Assembly: GCA_964019425.1 (NCBI GenBank)
Contig: OZ025809.1
Location: 1-64,000, forward strand
DNA from: Flectonema sp. DT1601
Lineage: Eukaryota > Euglenozoa > Diplonemea > Diplonemida > Diplonemidae
Direction: 5' to 3'
DNA length: 64,000 nucleotides
The position numbers and the translations under genes were made by a program. Below, in pieces: positions 1-9,407 of this stretch. The notes under the pieces were generated by a model. The model searched no databases and was not told the origin of the DNA. It saw only the letters and a list, made by a program, of their open reading frames with translations. How positions within the stretch are numbered: position 1 is the first letter of the stretch; each line of letters opens with the position of its first letter.

Positions 1-275
1 GTGTTGACTGGTGCCACGCATTACGGAAAGAAAGTAGCGTTGCATATTGACCTGTGGCAAGTCGGCGCTACCAAATGACAGTCTGATGATCCGCGGGCGT
101 TTGCAGAAAGAAATTTACCTTTGTCACGGAATTTTTTTTTTTTTTTACCACTTTTTGCGCCACTCACCTCCAAAAAAACATGAGTACATCTTTTTTTATG
201 GTTATCTCTCGATCTATCGGCCCCGAAAAGTCTTCACAAATTTCTGTGTGGAGAAAAAAGTTTTGCAGTTGTTTG
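1..275. repeat. Left copy of a ~275-bp diverged direct repeat
   Basis: This stretch matches 935-1225 with many substitutions. Shared landmarks include CACGCATTACGGAA near the start, a pure T run, the segment GCCACTCACCTCCAA and a closing CTTCACAAAT. The two copies bracket a 134-bp tandem array. No coding frame spans both copies, and nothing identifies a mobile-element class. Confidence 0.7.
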
Positions 276-299
276 CAGTCCAAAACTTACGCAGCACTA

Positions 300-934
300 A
301 GCTGGCAGGCCTAGCTACTTCCGTACTGGGAATGAGGCTTCTGTTTCTTCCTGCTAGCAGGCCTGGTGCTAAGTGCTACGTAATAGTGTCACGCATTACA
401 GGAATAATATAAGGTCGCCCAGAAGTGCTATGTAAGCGCCAGGCCTAGCTACTTCCGTACTGGGGATGAGGCTTCTGTTTCTTCCTGCTGGCAGGCCTGG
501 TGCTAAGTGCTACGTAATAGTGTCACGCATTACAGGAATAATATTAGGTCGCCCAGAAGTGCTATGTAAGCGCCAGGCCTAGCTACTTCGTACTGGAATG
601 AGGCTTCTGTTTCTTCCTGCTGGCAGGCCTGGTGCTAAGTGCTACGTAATAGTGTCACGCATTACAGGAATAATATTAGGTCGCCCAGAAGTGCTATGTA
701 AGCGCCAGGCCTAGCTACTTCCGTACTAGGAAGATTGAATGAGGCTTTCTGTTTCTTCCTGCTGGCAGGCCTTAGTGCTAAGTGCTACGTAATAGTGTCA
801 CGCATTACAGGAATAATATTAGGTTGCTCAGAAGTGCTATGTAAGCTGGCCAGGCCTAGCTACTTCCGTACTGGGGATGAGGCTTCTGTTTCTTCCCGCA
901 AGCAGGCCTGGTGCTAAGTGCTACGTGCTAAGTG
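300..934. repeat. ~134-bp tandem repeat, about 4.5 copies
   Basis: The landmark GCCTAGCTACTTC recurs near 309, 443, 577, 709 and 854, a period of about 131-146 bp. Each unit also carries GCAGGCCT, AAGTGCTACGTAATAGTG and CACGCATTACAGGAATAATA. Units differ by small indels and substitutions. Short frames here are artefacts of the repeat. It looks like a small satellite or minisatellite. Confidence 0.85.
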
Positions 935-1225
935 TTGGCCATAGTGTCACGCATTACGGAAGAAAGGTAGAGTGTTGCATGTTAACCTGTTGCAGGTTGG
1001 CACTACCAAATGACCTGGTGACCACGGCGTTTGCGGAAAGAGAATTGCTGCTTTTGCAGTTATTTGCCTTTGTCACGGGATTTTTTTTTTTTTTTTTTTT
1101 ACTGCTTTTTGTGCCACTCACCTCCAAGAAATCATGGTTACACCTTTTTTATGGTTATCCCTTGGCCTATCGATCTCGAAAAGGCTTCACAAATCCCTGA
1201 GGAGAATAGGTTTTAGAGTTTTGGT
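935..1225. repeat. Right copy of the diverged direct repeat
   Basis: This is the partner of 1-275, in the same orientation, with the same order of landmarks (CACGCATTACGGAAG, a long T run, GCCACTCACCTCCAAG, CTTCACAAAT). Together the two copies frame the 134-bp array, so the whole 1.2 kb may be one composite repeat. Confidence 0.7.
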
Positions 1226-1324
1226 GCCAAGCTGTCTTTTTGTTATGGTTTAGACAATTTGGGTTTTAATAAATAATTCCTTTCATTTTTGCCACCTTTC
1301 TGCAATCAATGCTTATGTAGCACC

Positions 1325-1567
1325 CTTGAGCAAATTTTGGCTGCTAATTTTCTTCTTGCAAGCAAATTTTGGCTGCTAATTTCCTTCCTGCAAGCAAATT
1401 TTAGCTGCTTATTTTCTTCCCGCTATTTTTTTCTTTCAGGCAAATTTTAGCTGCTTATTTTTTTCTTGCAAGCAAATTTTAGCTGCTAATTTTCTTCCCG
1501 CAAGCAAATTTTGGCTGCTTATTTTCTTCCCGCAAGCAAATTTTGGCTGCTAATTTTCTTCCGTCTC
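1325..1567. repeat. ~32-bp tandem repeat, about 7 copies
   Basis: The unit AGCAAATTTTGGCTGCTAA followed by TTTTCTTCCCGCA recurs about seven times with G/A and A/T variants; one unit carries an extra T-rich insert near 1430. No coding sense is apparent. Confidence 0.85.
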
Positions 1568-2837
1568 ACAAAGTAAAGTATAAAATGTGATGAAAATTCT
1601 TTTTTAGTATGGTTTTGAAATTTAAGTGTATGGTTGCCAATTTAGTAGGTAGTTAAAAAAAAATTCTTCAGAAAAAATCTTTCCTTTATAATATTTTCTG
1701 AAAGATTTATTTTTTTCTACAGATTTCCTAAAAAAGATGGGAACACATAGTTGATCTATCCAAAAGTCTTCATAAATTCCTGTTAACCATTTTCTTAAAA
1801 TATAAAAGGTGATGAGAAAGAAATTTTGTTAGTAAGTGGTATGGTTTTGAAATTTAGGTGTATGGCTGCCAATTTAGTTAGCAAAAATTTTCTTTTTGAA
1901 ATAATTTTTTCCTTCTTAATGAGTTTTGGGTTTTAGGTGCCAAGCTGTGAAAAAGCAATCTTTGATTTCATTTCTTTTTGGGTAAAGGGTCTTTCCTACC
2001 GTCCAGTTCAACCTTGGGTGAGGGCATTTTTGTTTTTTCTTGATTCTTTTTCAGGAGGTTGGCCTTTATTAGTGGCTCCCCCCCCTTGGGGGGGGTTGGG
2101 GGGGGGGCTGCGTTCCGCCATCCCATAGTTCTTCCCACATTTCTATTTTATTAGAAATAATGAACGATAACCTTATTAATATAACTAAATTCCCATATTC
2201 CCATCCCAGGGTCGCACACATTGCAGATACAGGTTCGATAAACCTGTTGTAAAATACTTCCAAATGTAACAAACAGATAACCTAAGCCACATATCCAATC
2301 ATCATAAACCTAGCCGTCGTTTTCGTGCTAGCATATTAATATAACAACAACTACAGATATCTTTCAGAAAAACAAAAACAAAGGACTTGATAAAACAGGG
2401 TGCAGTGTGCATTTTCAGCTAAGGGAGGACATTTTTCATTTGTCGTCCCGTTGGGACAGAAAAGTAATAAATAAATAAAAAATTGCGAAAAAAAAAAGAA
2501 ATTGCTTATAATATATATAACGTTTATTTATTTATTTTTATTTTATTTTTTTTTTTCATGTTTGATTATTTCCTCTTCATATTATTTTTTTTTTTTTTTT
2601 CTGCCTCTCCCTTAATCCTGTTCGTTTCTTTGAAACGAAAATTCATTTGAATATTATTCCTTGGTCAGCATCTTTCATTGTCGCCCTTTGGGCCTGTTAA
2701 AAAAAAAAAAAAAAAAAAAAAAGAAAGTTTACATCGGGAATAGGGCAGGAGCCAAAAGCTCCCAGCCCGTTACTTCCCACCTTTTCGAAAACTTATTTAT
2801 AAATAAAAATTGCAGAAAAGTAATAATAATAAAAAGT
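1568..2837. other. Gene-free AT-rich stretch with small repeats
   Basis: I see no gene here. A segment reading GTATGGTTTTGAAATTTA is present near 1608 and again near 1841, so the surrounding ~100 bp is a diverged direct repeat. Runs of C and G at 2079-2107 could pair into a hairpin. Positions 2155-2260 match, inverted, a segment at about 25,965-26,040. Long T and A runs occur at 2540-2600 and 2700-2722. Confidence 0.6.
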
Positions 2838-3083
2838 TGCGATATCCCAGGGGTAGTGGTATAACCCTCGCCCTGGGGCTGGGTGATCGCTGGCTCGACC
2901 CCCTGCCACTGCAATAACCCATCGCGCCCGTACACGCAATTAGTTCAAATCCCGTGCCCGAAGGGCGTCCAGGGTAGGCACCTGGTAGACTCTCCTACGT
3001 TAAGACTGGGGGGAAGGGAAAATGGAAGGATTTCCATAAAGAGGCTAAGAACACACAAATAAATAAATAAATAAAAAAAAGAA
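2838..3083 (+). mobile_element. tRNA-derived SINE-like element
   Basis: An internal promoter-like pair is visible: a box A-like segment around 2854-2870 (GGGTAGTGGTATAACCC) and a box B-like GGCTCGACCCC about 35 bases later. An unrelated body follows, and the unit ends in AAATAAATAAATAAATAAAAAA. That is SINE organisation. The acceptor ends do not pair as in a working tRNA. Confidence 0.55.
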
Positions 3084-3089
3084 AACCCC

Positions 3090-3170
3090 AGGGCTGCACA
3101 GCTGAGTGGATACCTTAAATCTCTTCGGTAGCCGTGGCAAGGGTTCAATTCCCAGGCACATTTTTTGTGT
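3090..3170 (+). mobile_element. Second tRNA-like unit, probable SINE head
   Basis: CAGCTGAGTGGATA resembles box A and GGTTCAATTCC is a good box B match, at tRNA-like spacing. It directly follows the A-rich tail of the preceding SINE-like unit. No complete acceptor stem is seen, so a SINE or tRNA relic is preferred to a functional tRNA gene. Confidence 0.45.
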
Positions 3171-3333
3171 TTTTCAACCAGAAAAATTAGTAAGAAGAAA
3201 GCAGCAAGGAAAAGGGTACAAAATTGGACTTAACTTAACGCGAGCGAAGCGCGAGCGGGTACCTAGCCAGGGAATAAAAACAGACGTGACTTGGTTGTAA
3301 AAATAATGTTTGTTCAGAAAGCTTAAAAAGAAA

Positions 3334-3377
3334 AAGTTGTGTGCGAGCAACGCGAGCCTGGAAGGGGTATCTCTAGT
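3334..3377 (+). repeat. Recurrent edge sequence of the octamer arrays
   Basis: A segment with GCGAGCCTGGA and GGTATCTCT leads directly into the GGGTTTGC array. The same kind of edge precedes octamers at 26,700-26,745, and in inverted orientation follows the octamers at 25,795-25,840. The arrays therefore share a flank and belong to one repeat family. Confidence 0.65.
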
Positions 3378-3981
3378 GCGGGTTTGCGGGTTTGCGGGTT
3401 TGCGGGTTTGCGGGTTTGCGGGTTTGCGGGTTTGCGGGTTTGCGGGTTTGCGGGTTTGCGGGTTTGCGGGTTTGCGGGTTTGCGGGTTTGCGGGTTTGCG
3501 GGTTTGCGGGTTTGCGGGTTTGCGGGTTTGCGGGTTTGCGGGTTTGCGGGTTTGCGGGTTTGCGGGTTTGCGGGTTTGCGGGTTTGCGGGTTTGCGGGTT
3601 TGCGGGTTTGCGGGTTTGCGGGTTTGCGGGTTTGCGGGTTTGCGGGTTTGCGGGTTTGCGGGTTTGCGGGTTTGCGGGTTTGCGGGTTTGCGGGTTTGCG
3701 GGTTTGCGGGTTTGCGGATTTGCGGGTTTGCGGGTTTGCGGGTTTGCGGGTTTGCGGGTTTGCGGGTTTGCGGGTTTGCGGGTTTGCGGGTTTGCGGGTT
3801 TGCGGGTTTGCGGGTTTGCGGGTTTGCGGGTTTGCGGGTTTGCGGGTTTGCGGGTTTGCGGGTTTGCGGGTTTGCGGGTTTGCGGGTTTGCGGGTTTGCG
3901 GGTTTGCGGGTTTGCGGGTTTGCGGGTTTGCGGGTTTGCGGGTTTGCGGGTTTGCGGGTTTGCGGGTTTGCGGGTTTGCGG
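3378..3981. repeat. GGGTTTGC octamer array 1 (~75 copies)
   Basis: This is a nearly perfect 8-bp tandem repeat of about 600 bp with a single clear variant (GGATTTGC near 3716). Because three units make 24 bases without stops, several frames on both strands stay open and give artefactual eight-residue repeats; these are not genes. The array abuts the end of the YR retrotransposon at 3981. Confidence 0.97.
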
Positions 3982-4471
3982 GGAATCACCCTTATCAGTC
4001 TGCCATATTTATTTGAAACTATAGAACAAGGTATTGTAATTTGTATGAATGAACTAATGTAAAGATAATTACACGATATGCTAATGCGTAGGGGTGGTTA
4101 CTGAGTAATGGCGCTTGGCCACGACCCGGCGTGGTGGGAAGGGTGGGTGGGATTACTTTATTTATTAAGGGAGTACGAAAAGGAGAAAGAGAGCCTATAG
4201 AAGTAATGAAAGATGAAACGCGGATACTTTAATTGTAGCGAAACGTAAATATCGAATGTTTATTAACGATCGTAAGTATCGCTGATGCTCCTTTCTCGAA
4301 CGTGTTGCGTCTTATGTCTGAAACAAAATGTGCTGTTTTTCTAGATGTTTTCTTATTCTTTATTTTATATTGCGTACGAGTTGTTTATGCTTTCTTTTGG
4401 ATAAACGGTAATGTATTTATAAACGATGAGAGGTAGACATGGCCGACGGATGGTTGATTCCCACGTAACGG
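3981..4471 (-). repeat. Terminal unit A3-B3 of the YR element
   Basis: A 491-bp unit made of B (3981-4130, starting GGGAATCACCCTTATCAG), a 21-bp G/T-rich linker (4131-4151) and A (4152-4471, starting ATTACTTTATTTATTAAGGG and ending GATTCCCACGTAACGG). It is nearly identical to the next unit. Its outer edge touches the octamer array at a shared CGGGG. Confidence 0.9.
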
Positions 4472-4960
4472 GGGAATCACCCTTATCAGTCTGCCATATT
4501 TATTTGAAACTATAGAACAAGGTATTGTAATTTGTATGAATGAACTAATGTAAAGATAATTACACGATATGCTAATGCGTAGGGGTGGTTACTGAGTAAT
4601 GGCGCTTGGCCACGACCCGGCGTGGTGGGAAGGGTGGGTGGGATTACTTTATTTATTAAGGGAGTACGAAAAGGAGAAAGAGAGCCTATAGAAGTAATGA
4701 AAGATGAAACGCGGATACTTTAATTGTAGCGAAACGTAAATATCGAATGTTTATTAACGATCGTAAGTATCGCTGATGCTCCTTTCTCGAACGTGTTGCG
4801 TCTTGTCTGAAACAAAATGTGCTGTTTTTCTAGATGTTTTCTTATTCTTTATTTTATATTGCGTACGAGTTGCTTATGCTTTCTTTTGGATAAACGGTAA
4901 TGTATTTATAAACGATGAGAGGTAGACATGGCCGACGGATGGTTGATTCCCACGTAACGG
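4472..4960 (-). repeat. Unit A2-B2 of the YR element
   Basis: A 489-bp tandem copy of the previous unit with only a few differences. The B/A junction reads CACGTAACGGGGGAATCACC, the sequence a circularised element would carry where its ends meet. Confidence 0.9.
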
Positions 4961-5110
4961 GGGAATCACCCTTATCAGTCTGCCATATTTATTTGAAACT
5001 ATAGAACAAGGTATTGTAATTTGTATGAATGAACTAATGTAAAGATAATTACACGATATGCTAATGCGTAGGGGTGGTTACTGAGTAATGGCGCTTGGCC
5101 ACGACCCGGC
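4961..5110 (-). repeat. B1 half of the split direct repeat
   Basis: This 150-bp segment equals the B part of the neighbouring units, then breaks off at CGACCCGGC and continues into the 3' end of the RT/RNase H frame, whose stop codon lies inside the repeat. Confidence 0.88.
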
Positions 5111-6746
5111 TACCACCACCACCGCGCAAGTTGAAGAATCGCCCCAGCGCAAGTTTTGCATCAGCAAGTAGCTTTGGCTGGTTAAGATTAGTTGGAGTGC
5201 TCCGTGAAGGATAGTCTGCAGGATTGCATTTTGTTGACACCCATGAGATTGTGTATGCGCAACCTATCCTTTGTAAGTGATTGAGAGATCCTATCACCTC
5301 CCTGTTTAGATCGTAAGAGCGTGAGGACATCCCCTTTTTGGTTGAGAAGGCAACTGTAGTATTATCAACGTAGATATCGATGTGAGATGCTTCTTCAACT
5401 GTCTGCAGCGAGAGATGCAGCGCCTTAGCCTCAAGAATATTAATGTGCTTCTCGCCCTCTATCGTAGTCCAGCGTTGCCCCAGAATCTTCATCTCCGCTT
5501 GTTTAGAAATAGTAACTGCACCCCATCCGGTGTTAGAAGCGTCAACAAACATCATAATAGAGCCGTCATCAGAGAAGGACTTGATCTCTCGAATCTGTGA
5601 TACCTCACCTACCCACTGCTCTATCTGTTTCCTGACCGAGATCGGAATGCTAATGCAATCGTTAACGTCGCAAACTCCCCGATTGAGTGAATTTGTTATT
5701 CTTCGAAAGAACTTTAACGCATACCAGAAGTTACCTGGGTGAACCCTCGTAATTGCAGAAGCATGCAGAAGCCTCCCTGCTAAGCTTTCAACACCCCCTG
5801 CTGTAGGATTAGTAAGATCTGAGTCCTGGATCTTGTTGCGTAGCTTCTTCGCTACCGATACCGTATGGTCAAGATGATTAAAATGAACACCCAAAAAGTC
5901 ATAGTCTGTAGCAGCCCGGATAGTTTCAGCTGCTTTCCATGTCACATTACAGTCAGCTGCTATTTTGTTAACACCATCAGTAGCTGCCTCGACCTTATCA
6001 AGATCACCAGATATTCTAATATTATCTATCCATATGTCAGTTACGACACCTTTGTAAGTAAACTCAGGCTTAGCATATGTTGGATCGCCTGCCACTGTAG
6101 CAGTCAAAGTGTGCATGATCTCGGGCGCTGCTACGTGTCCCATTGGCAGCCTCGTTAGTTCAAACCAATTATGTGCACTATCTTGAAACCTGAAGAATCT
6201 TCTCGATGCCTGAGGGATCGGTACTTGGTAAAAGCCTGTTCTTAAGTCCCATTGGGATGCGACCTCCTTCTCCGTCCGATCAAGATAACATGAAATGTGC
6301 CCAAGTGGAACTTTCGGATCATAGCCTAAGCTCCTAACCTGCTGGTTTGCCTCCCTCGTCCATAATATAAACCTTTGCCTGTTTGCTCCTTGCCGCTCTT
6401 CTAATACAGTAAATGGGATCGATTCGAGTTCTCCAGGGCCGCCTGCCTGGGTAGCGATACCTGCCTCTACAAGTTTGTTCGCATGCTCAGTCTGTAATTC
6501 TGACCTCTTGTTTCCCTTTCTGTAGCTAATCTTGCCTTTCCTTGGGTTAAATGTTAAGTTGCAGACTTCTTTAAATCTTTTGAGGGTTTCTTTTGTCATC
6601 ATCTTCTCCACCTTCTGAATCTCCAGCGGCTTAACAGGGTGAACGTGAAGTGGACTCGATCGCTCCTCCTCCGTCGTCGGTATTCTAGTGATCTTCGACT
6701 TTCGTGTGAAGTTTTGCATCACCCGCCTAACCATCGTTGCACTCAT
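5061..6746 (-). CDS. RT and RNase H of the YR element
   Basis: The predicted product is about 561 residues and would copy the element RNA and degrade the template strand. The N-terminal part (MQNFTRKSK) is shared with the second YR element. Reverse transcriptase blocks include DLRTGFYQVPIP, LTRLPMGHVAAPEIM and the WIDN active-site region. RNase H follows with MFVDASNTGWGA and IYVDN. The start overlaps the recombinase stop as ATGA, so translation may be coupled. The open frame continues upstream across the recombinase gene, but that part is a shadow. Family assignment is by motif only. Confidence 0.8.
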   Translation of the reverse strand: MSATMVRRVMQNFTRKSKITRIPTTEEERSSPLHVHPVKPLEIQKVEKMMTKETLKRFKEVCNLTFNPRKGKISYRKGNKRSELQTEHANKLVEAGIATQAGGPGELESIPFTVLEERQGANRQRFILWTREANQQVRSLGYDPKVPLGHISCYLDRTEKEVASQWDLRTGFYQVPIPQASRRFFRFQDSAHNWFELTRLPMGHVAAPEIMHTLTATVAGDPTYAKPEFTYKGVVTDIWIDNIRISGDLDKVEAATDGVNKIAADCNVTWKAAETIRAATDYDFLGVHFNHLDHTVSVAKKLRNKIQDSDLTNPTAGGVESLAGRLLHASAITRVHPGNFWYALKFFRRITNSLNRGVCDVNDCISIPISVRKQIEQWVGEVSQIREIKSFSDDGSIMMFVDASNTGWGAVTISKQAEMKILGQRWTTIEGEKHINILEAKALHLSLQTVEEASHIDIYVDNTTVAFSTKKGMSSRSYDLNREVIGSLNHLQRIGCAYTISWVSTKCNPADYPSRSTPTNLNQPKLLADAKLALGRFFNLRGGGGSRVVAKRHYSVTTPTH

Positions 6747-7798
6747 AGGTGATTTGTTACCCGCTGGGTTTGTAGAGATACCGCGATGCTCTTGTCGGAC
6801 CCTGCGTACCTCAGCGTTGTTTCTGAGACTTGTTCGTTTGACGTCTCGTGCTTCGCCAGTCTGCTGATGAGATACGTTGGGATGGCCCTCCTCGGGTTCT
6901 CCGCGTTGAAATTGAATATGTGTTGGATCGCACCTCTCTTCACACTGTGGCCGCTGTAGCCCTTCATAGCTGGGTCCCGCTTCCACAAGACCCCGACCCT
7001 CGCCGTGTCGGTGCTGCAAAGGGTTTCGAACGGCGAGAGCTTCCTTATAAGTCTGTTGATTTCTTGGACTTGGTCGCCACTGATCACAACGAATCTTGAC
7101 GTTGTGTAAGGGTTTCTCTTCTTTCCCTTTGGTGTTTGCCCCCAATCTATTATAACTTGCAGTGGATCTAGGTTTATGAATTGCACTGACGATAACTTTG
7201 CCACTTCCCCCCATCGGGACATTGTCTTCCATGCTATGATCGCTGTCGCTTTGAGGTCGGGCTTTTGTTCCAACGCCCACTGCATCAGTACTTCCTTTTT
7301 GATAGGTGTTGCTTGGCTCTCCGGAATCGCTGCACCATCCGCCCTTAGAGCTGCTGCTAGGCTTCTGAGAGGCTGATTGTCCCTTCCTATCTTTTTCATT
7401 ATTGCCGAGAGACCCTTCGCATAATTCAGAAGGCCCTGAGGCTTTGCCCCTGTTGCAACTGTAAACAGAACCGCTGTGTCCGCATTGTTCGTCAGGTTCC
7501 GCTCGATCGCCCATTTCATGAACCGCGACCATAATCGTTTTCTCTGTTCTAGCGTTGACGGTGCCCACATCCCTTTCACTACGTTGTCCAGCTTTCCTAG
7601 TGCCCTGTTGACTGAGACCGGATCTTCTGGATGTGTTACCTTTGTGGGCTGCCTCTTCAAGATTCTTAGAACTGATTCCGCCATCACACCATTTCTTGTT
7701 ATTAAGTCTCCGTGATGCGTTGCTCCAATTTGTTTTCCCAGTTTGTTGTACGGGGTAACGCCTGGCTGGGCCCAGGCGCCCCCACCTGCTGTTGGCAT
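6743..7798 (-). CDS. Tyrosine recombinase of the YR element
   Basis: The product is 351 residues. Family signatures are visible: the first catalytic arginine region SRWGEVAKLS, the H-x-x-R box HSVKRGA, a following LAKHET, and the tyrosine in LRYAG. The order and spacing fit a DIRS-type recombinase, which inserts the circular DNA form of the element by strand exchange rather than by a DDE integrase. It starts directly after the gag stop (TGA then ATG) and overlaps the RT start. The same junction with gag is conserved in the second element at 11,040. Confidence 0.88.
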   Translation of the reverse strand: MPTAGGGAWAQPGVTPYNKLGKQIGATHHGDLITRNGVMAESVLRILKRQPTKVTHPEDPVSVNRALGKLDNVVKGMWAPSTLEQRKRLWSRFMKWAIERNLTNNADTAVLFTVATGAKPQGLLNYAKGLSAIMKKIGRDNQPLRSLAAALRADGAAIPESQATPIKKEVLMQWALEQKPDLKATAIIAWKTMSRWGEVAKLSSVQFINLDPLQVIIDWGQTPKGKKRNPYTTSRFVVISGDQVQEINRLIRKLSPFETLCSTDTARVGVLWKRDPAMKGYSGHSVKRGAIQHIFNFNAENPRRAIPTYLISRLAKHETSNEQVSETTLRYAGSDKSIAVSLQTQRVTNHL

Positions 7799-9088
7799 TC
7801 AGTTTTGCTTCCTGGGGGTTTGAGCCCCACGTCCGTTTCCCGAGAGCGGTCTTGACGGCTTCTTCCATGTAAACGGTCTTTTCTTCTTCTCAACATTAAG
7901 CATTGCCTTCGAGAGCCTATCGTTGTCATCCACTTCCAGCTCTGTAATGATATCGGCCATTTTAAGGCCTCTGTCGATCCAACCGGTCTGCATACGCAAT
8001 GTCGTCAAGATACGATTCCCAAGGCTCACCATCTCATCCATTTCTTGCCATAGAGTAACCCGTTCCGCCACACGGATCCAGTCGCACAACTGTTCGAAAT
8101 AGTGATGGAGAATCTTGCCACCTGGTTTTACCCTTCCGATACCGTTCATGTATCTCTGCTGGAGATCACGGATAAGATTTGTTGCCTCCCCTTCTGCAAT
8201 TATTTCTACCCACGAGGACACATCACCTGAATTTACAATATTTTTAGTCATGAATATCCCAGCAGATTTCTCCTTTGCAATGACAGGATCAGGTGTAGCT
8301 TCCACCTGCTCTTGCCTAAAAGCTTGCACGTCGTCTTGAATAGGCTGTACCGGTTGGCTTTGAATCATGTGATTCTCCAAAAGGTTGAAAAGGTGCTCGA
8401 TCCTTCCATCTTGGCTATTCATTCTATGATTCTGTTCGGCATTAGTAGCCTTAATACTCTCTATTATCATATCTAGCTTTCCCCCATGCGTTCTTAGCGC
8501 CTGGTCTGTTGCATTTGCTAATGTGCTCACCCCTTGGTGAGCTTCAGCGCTTTGTTTGCCAATCGCTGCGGTTGCTTGCGCTTGATGCTGTTGGTTCGCG
8601 TTCAGTACTGCTTGCTGTTGCCCGAGCACCGCTTGACCTGAGGCTAGTTGTCCTTGTCTCTGATTTGTCGTCCCAAGTGCAATTGAGGCTTCACTTAAAA
8701 CTGTCGAAAATTCTTCCCTTGTGACTGGGAGCCCTTGCGTTACGCCGCATTCTTGTAGAAGTCTTCTGAATAAGTCGCGATCTTTATTATTAAGATGTGC
8801 TAGAACCACTTGCTTTCTTTGAATCGGAATATTTTGCACATGCGGCAGCAATTCAACTGGTCTTTTTAATGCTGTTGCTAAAACCCGATCCACTAAACCT
8901 GAATCAGCATGAACACTCCATTCGCCTAGGTTTCTACGTACATCTGACATGTTGTAAACGCCTCTTTTCATCGGCCCTTCTGAAGTTTCTGCTTGCCATA
9001 CTCCCATTAGTTGCTCCGGAAAGTGGAAATTAAACTTATTATCAGCCGTCGTAGTATCTATATCCATCGGTGTTTGTCCTGAACTCAT
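7799..9088 (-). CDS. Gag-like ORF1 of the YR element
   Basis: A 429-residue frame starting MSSGQTPMDID. It is rich in glutamine and alanine in the middle (about residues 140-220, likely helical or coiled) and basic at the end. No zinc knuckle is seen. It aligns along its length with the frame at 11,041-12,399 (both have KRG-Y-M-DVR-NLG and ECGVTQGLPV/ACGVTEGLPV-type blocks). By position it should be the structural gag of a YR retrotransposon. The A1 repeat ends at its start codon. Confidence 0.75.
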   Translation of the reverse strand: MSSGQTPMDIDTTTADNKFNFHFPEQLMGVWQAETSEGPMKRGVYNMSDVRRNLGEWSVHADSGLVDRVLATALKRPVELLPHVQNIPIQRKQVVLAHLNNKDRDLFRRLLQECGVTQGLPVTREEFSTVLSEASIALGTTNQRQGQLASGQAVLGQQQAVLNANQQHQAQATAAIGKQSAEAHQGVSTLANATDQALRTHGGKLDMIIESIKATNAEQNHRMNSQDGRIEHLFNLLENHMIQSQPVQPIQDDVQAFRQEQVEATPDPVIAKEKSAGIFMTKNIVNSGDVSSWVEIIAEGEATNLIRDLQQRYMNGIGRVKPGGKILHHYFEQLCDWIRVAERVTLWQEMDEMVSLGNRILTTLRMQTGWIDRGLKMADIITELEVDDNDRLSKAMLNVEKKKRPFTWKKPSRPLSGNGRGAQTPRKQN

Positions 9089-9407
9089 ATTACTTTATTT
9101 ATTAAGGGAGTACGAAAAGGAGAAAGAGAGCCTATAGAAGTAATGAAAGATGAAACGCGGATACTTTAATTGTAGCGAAACGTAAATATCGAATGTTTAT
9201 TAACGATCGTAAGTATCGCTGATGCTCCTTTCTCGAACGTGTTGCGTCTTATGTCTGAAACAAAATGTGCTGTTTTTCTAGATGTTTTCTTATTCTTTAT
9301 TTTATATTGCGTACGAGTTGTTTATGCTTTCTTTTGGATAAACGGTAATGTATTTATAAACGATGAGAGGTAGACATGGCCGACGGATGGTTGATTCCCA
9401 TGTAACG
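9089..9407 (-). repeat. A1 half of the split direct repeat
   Basis: A 319-bp segment nearly identical to the A part at 4152-4471. It lies immediately upstream of the gag start codon and would carry the element's 5' transcribed leader. Its outer edge is GATTCCCATGTAACGGGG and then GGGTTTGC octamers. Confidence 0.88.

Larger units (their letters stand above)
3981..9407 (-). mobile_element. YR retrotransposon (DIRS/VIPER type), looks whole
   Basis: Element of about 5.4 kb on the minus strand with gag-like, tyrosine recombinase and RT/RNase H frames, in that order. The order gag-YR-RT/RH recalls VIPER elements of trypanosomes; classical DIRS places YR last. In element orientation the repeats read A1 (9407-9089), coding body, B1 (5110-4961), A2-B2 (4960-4472), A3-B3 (4471-3981), which is the split-direct-repeat arrangement with one extra unit. 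Both outer ends lie in GGGTTTGC arrays. It looks whole, and the near-identical repeats suggest a young insertion. Confidence 0.85.

Noticed and set aside
3378-3981. Long open frames on both strands through the octamer arrays, encoding eight-residue repeats
   Set aside because: Three octamers make 24 bases without stops in several frames, so open frames are forced. The same product appears at all three arrays in unrelated contexts.
7702-7929. N-terminal extension of the RT/RNase H frame across the recombinase gene
   Set aside because: The frame is open there, but the recombinase frame has all family motifs and the RT start overlaps the recombinase stop as ATGA; the extension is a shadow.
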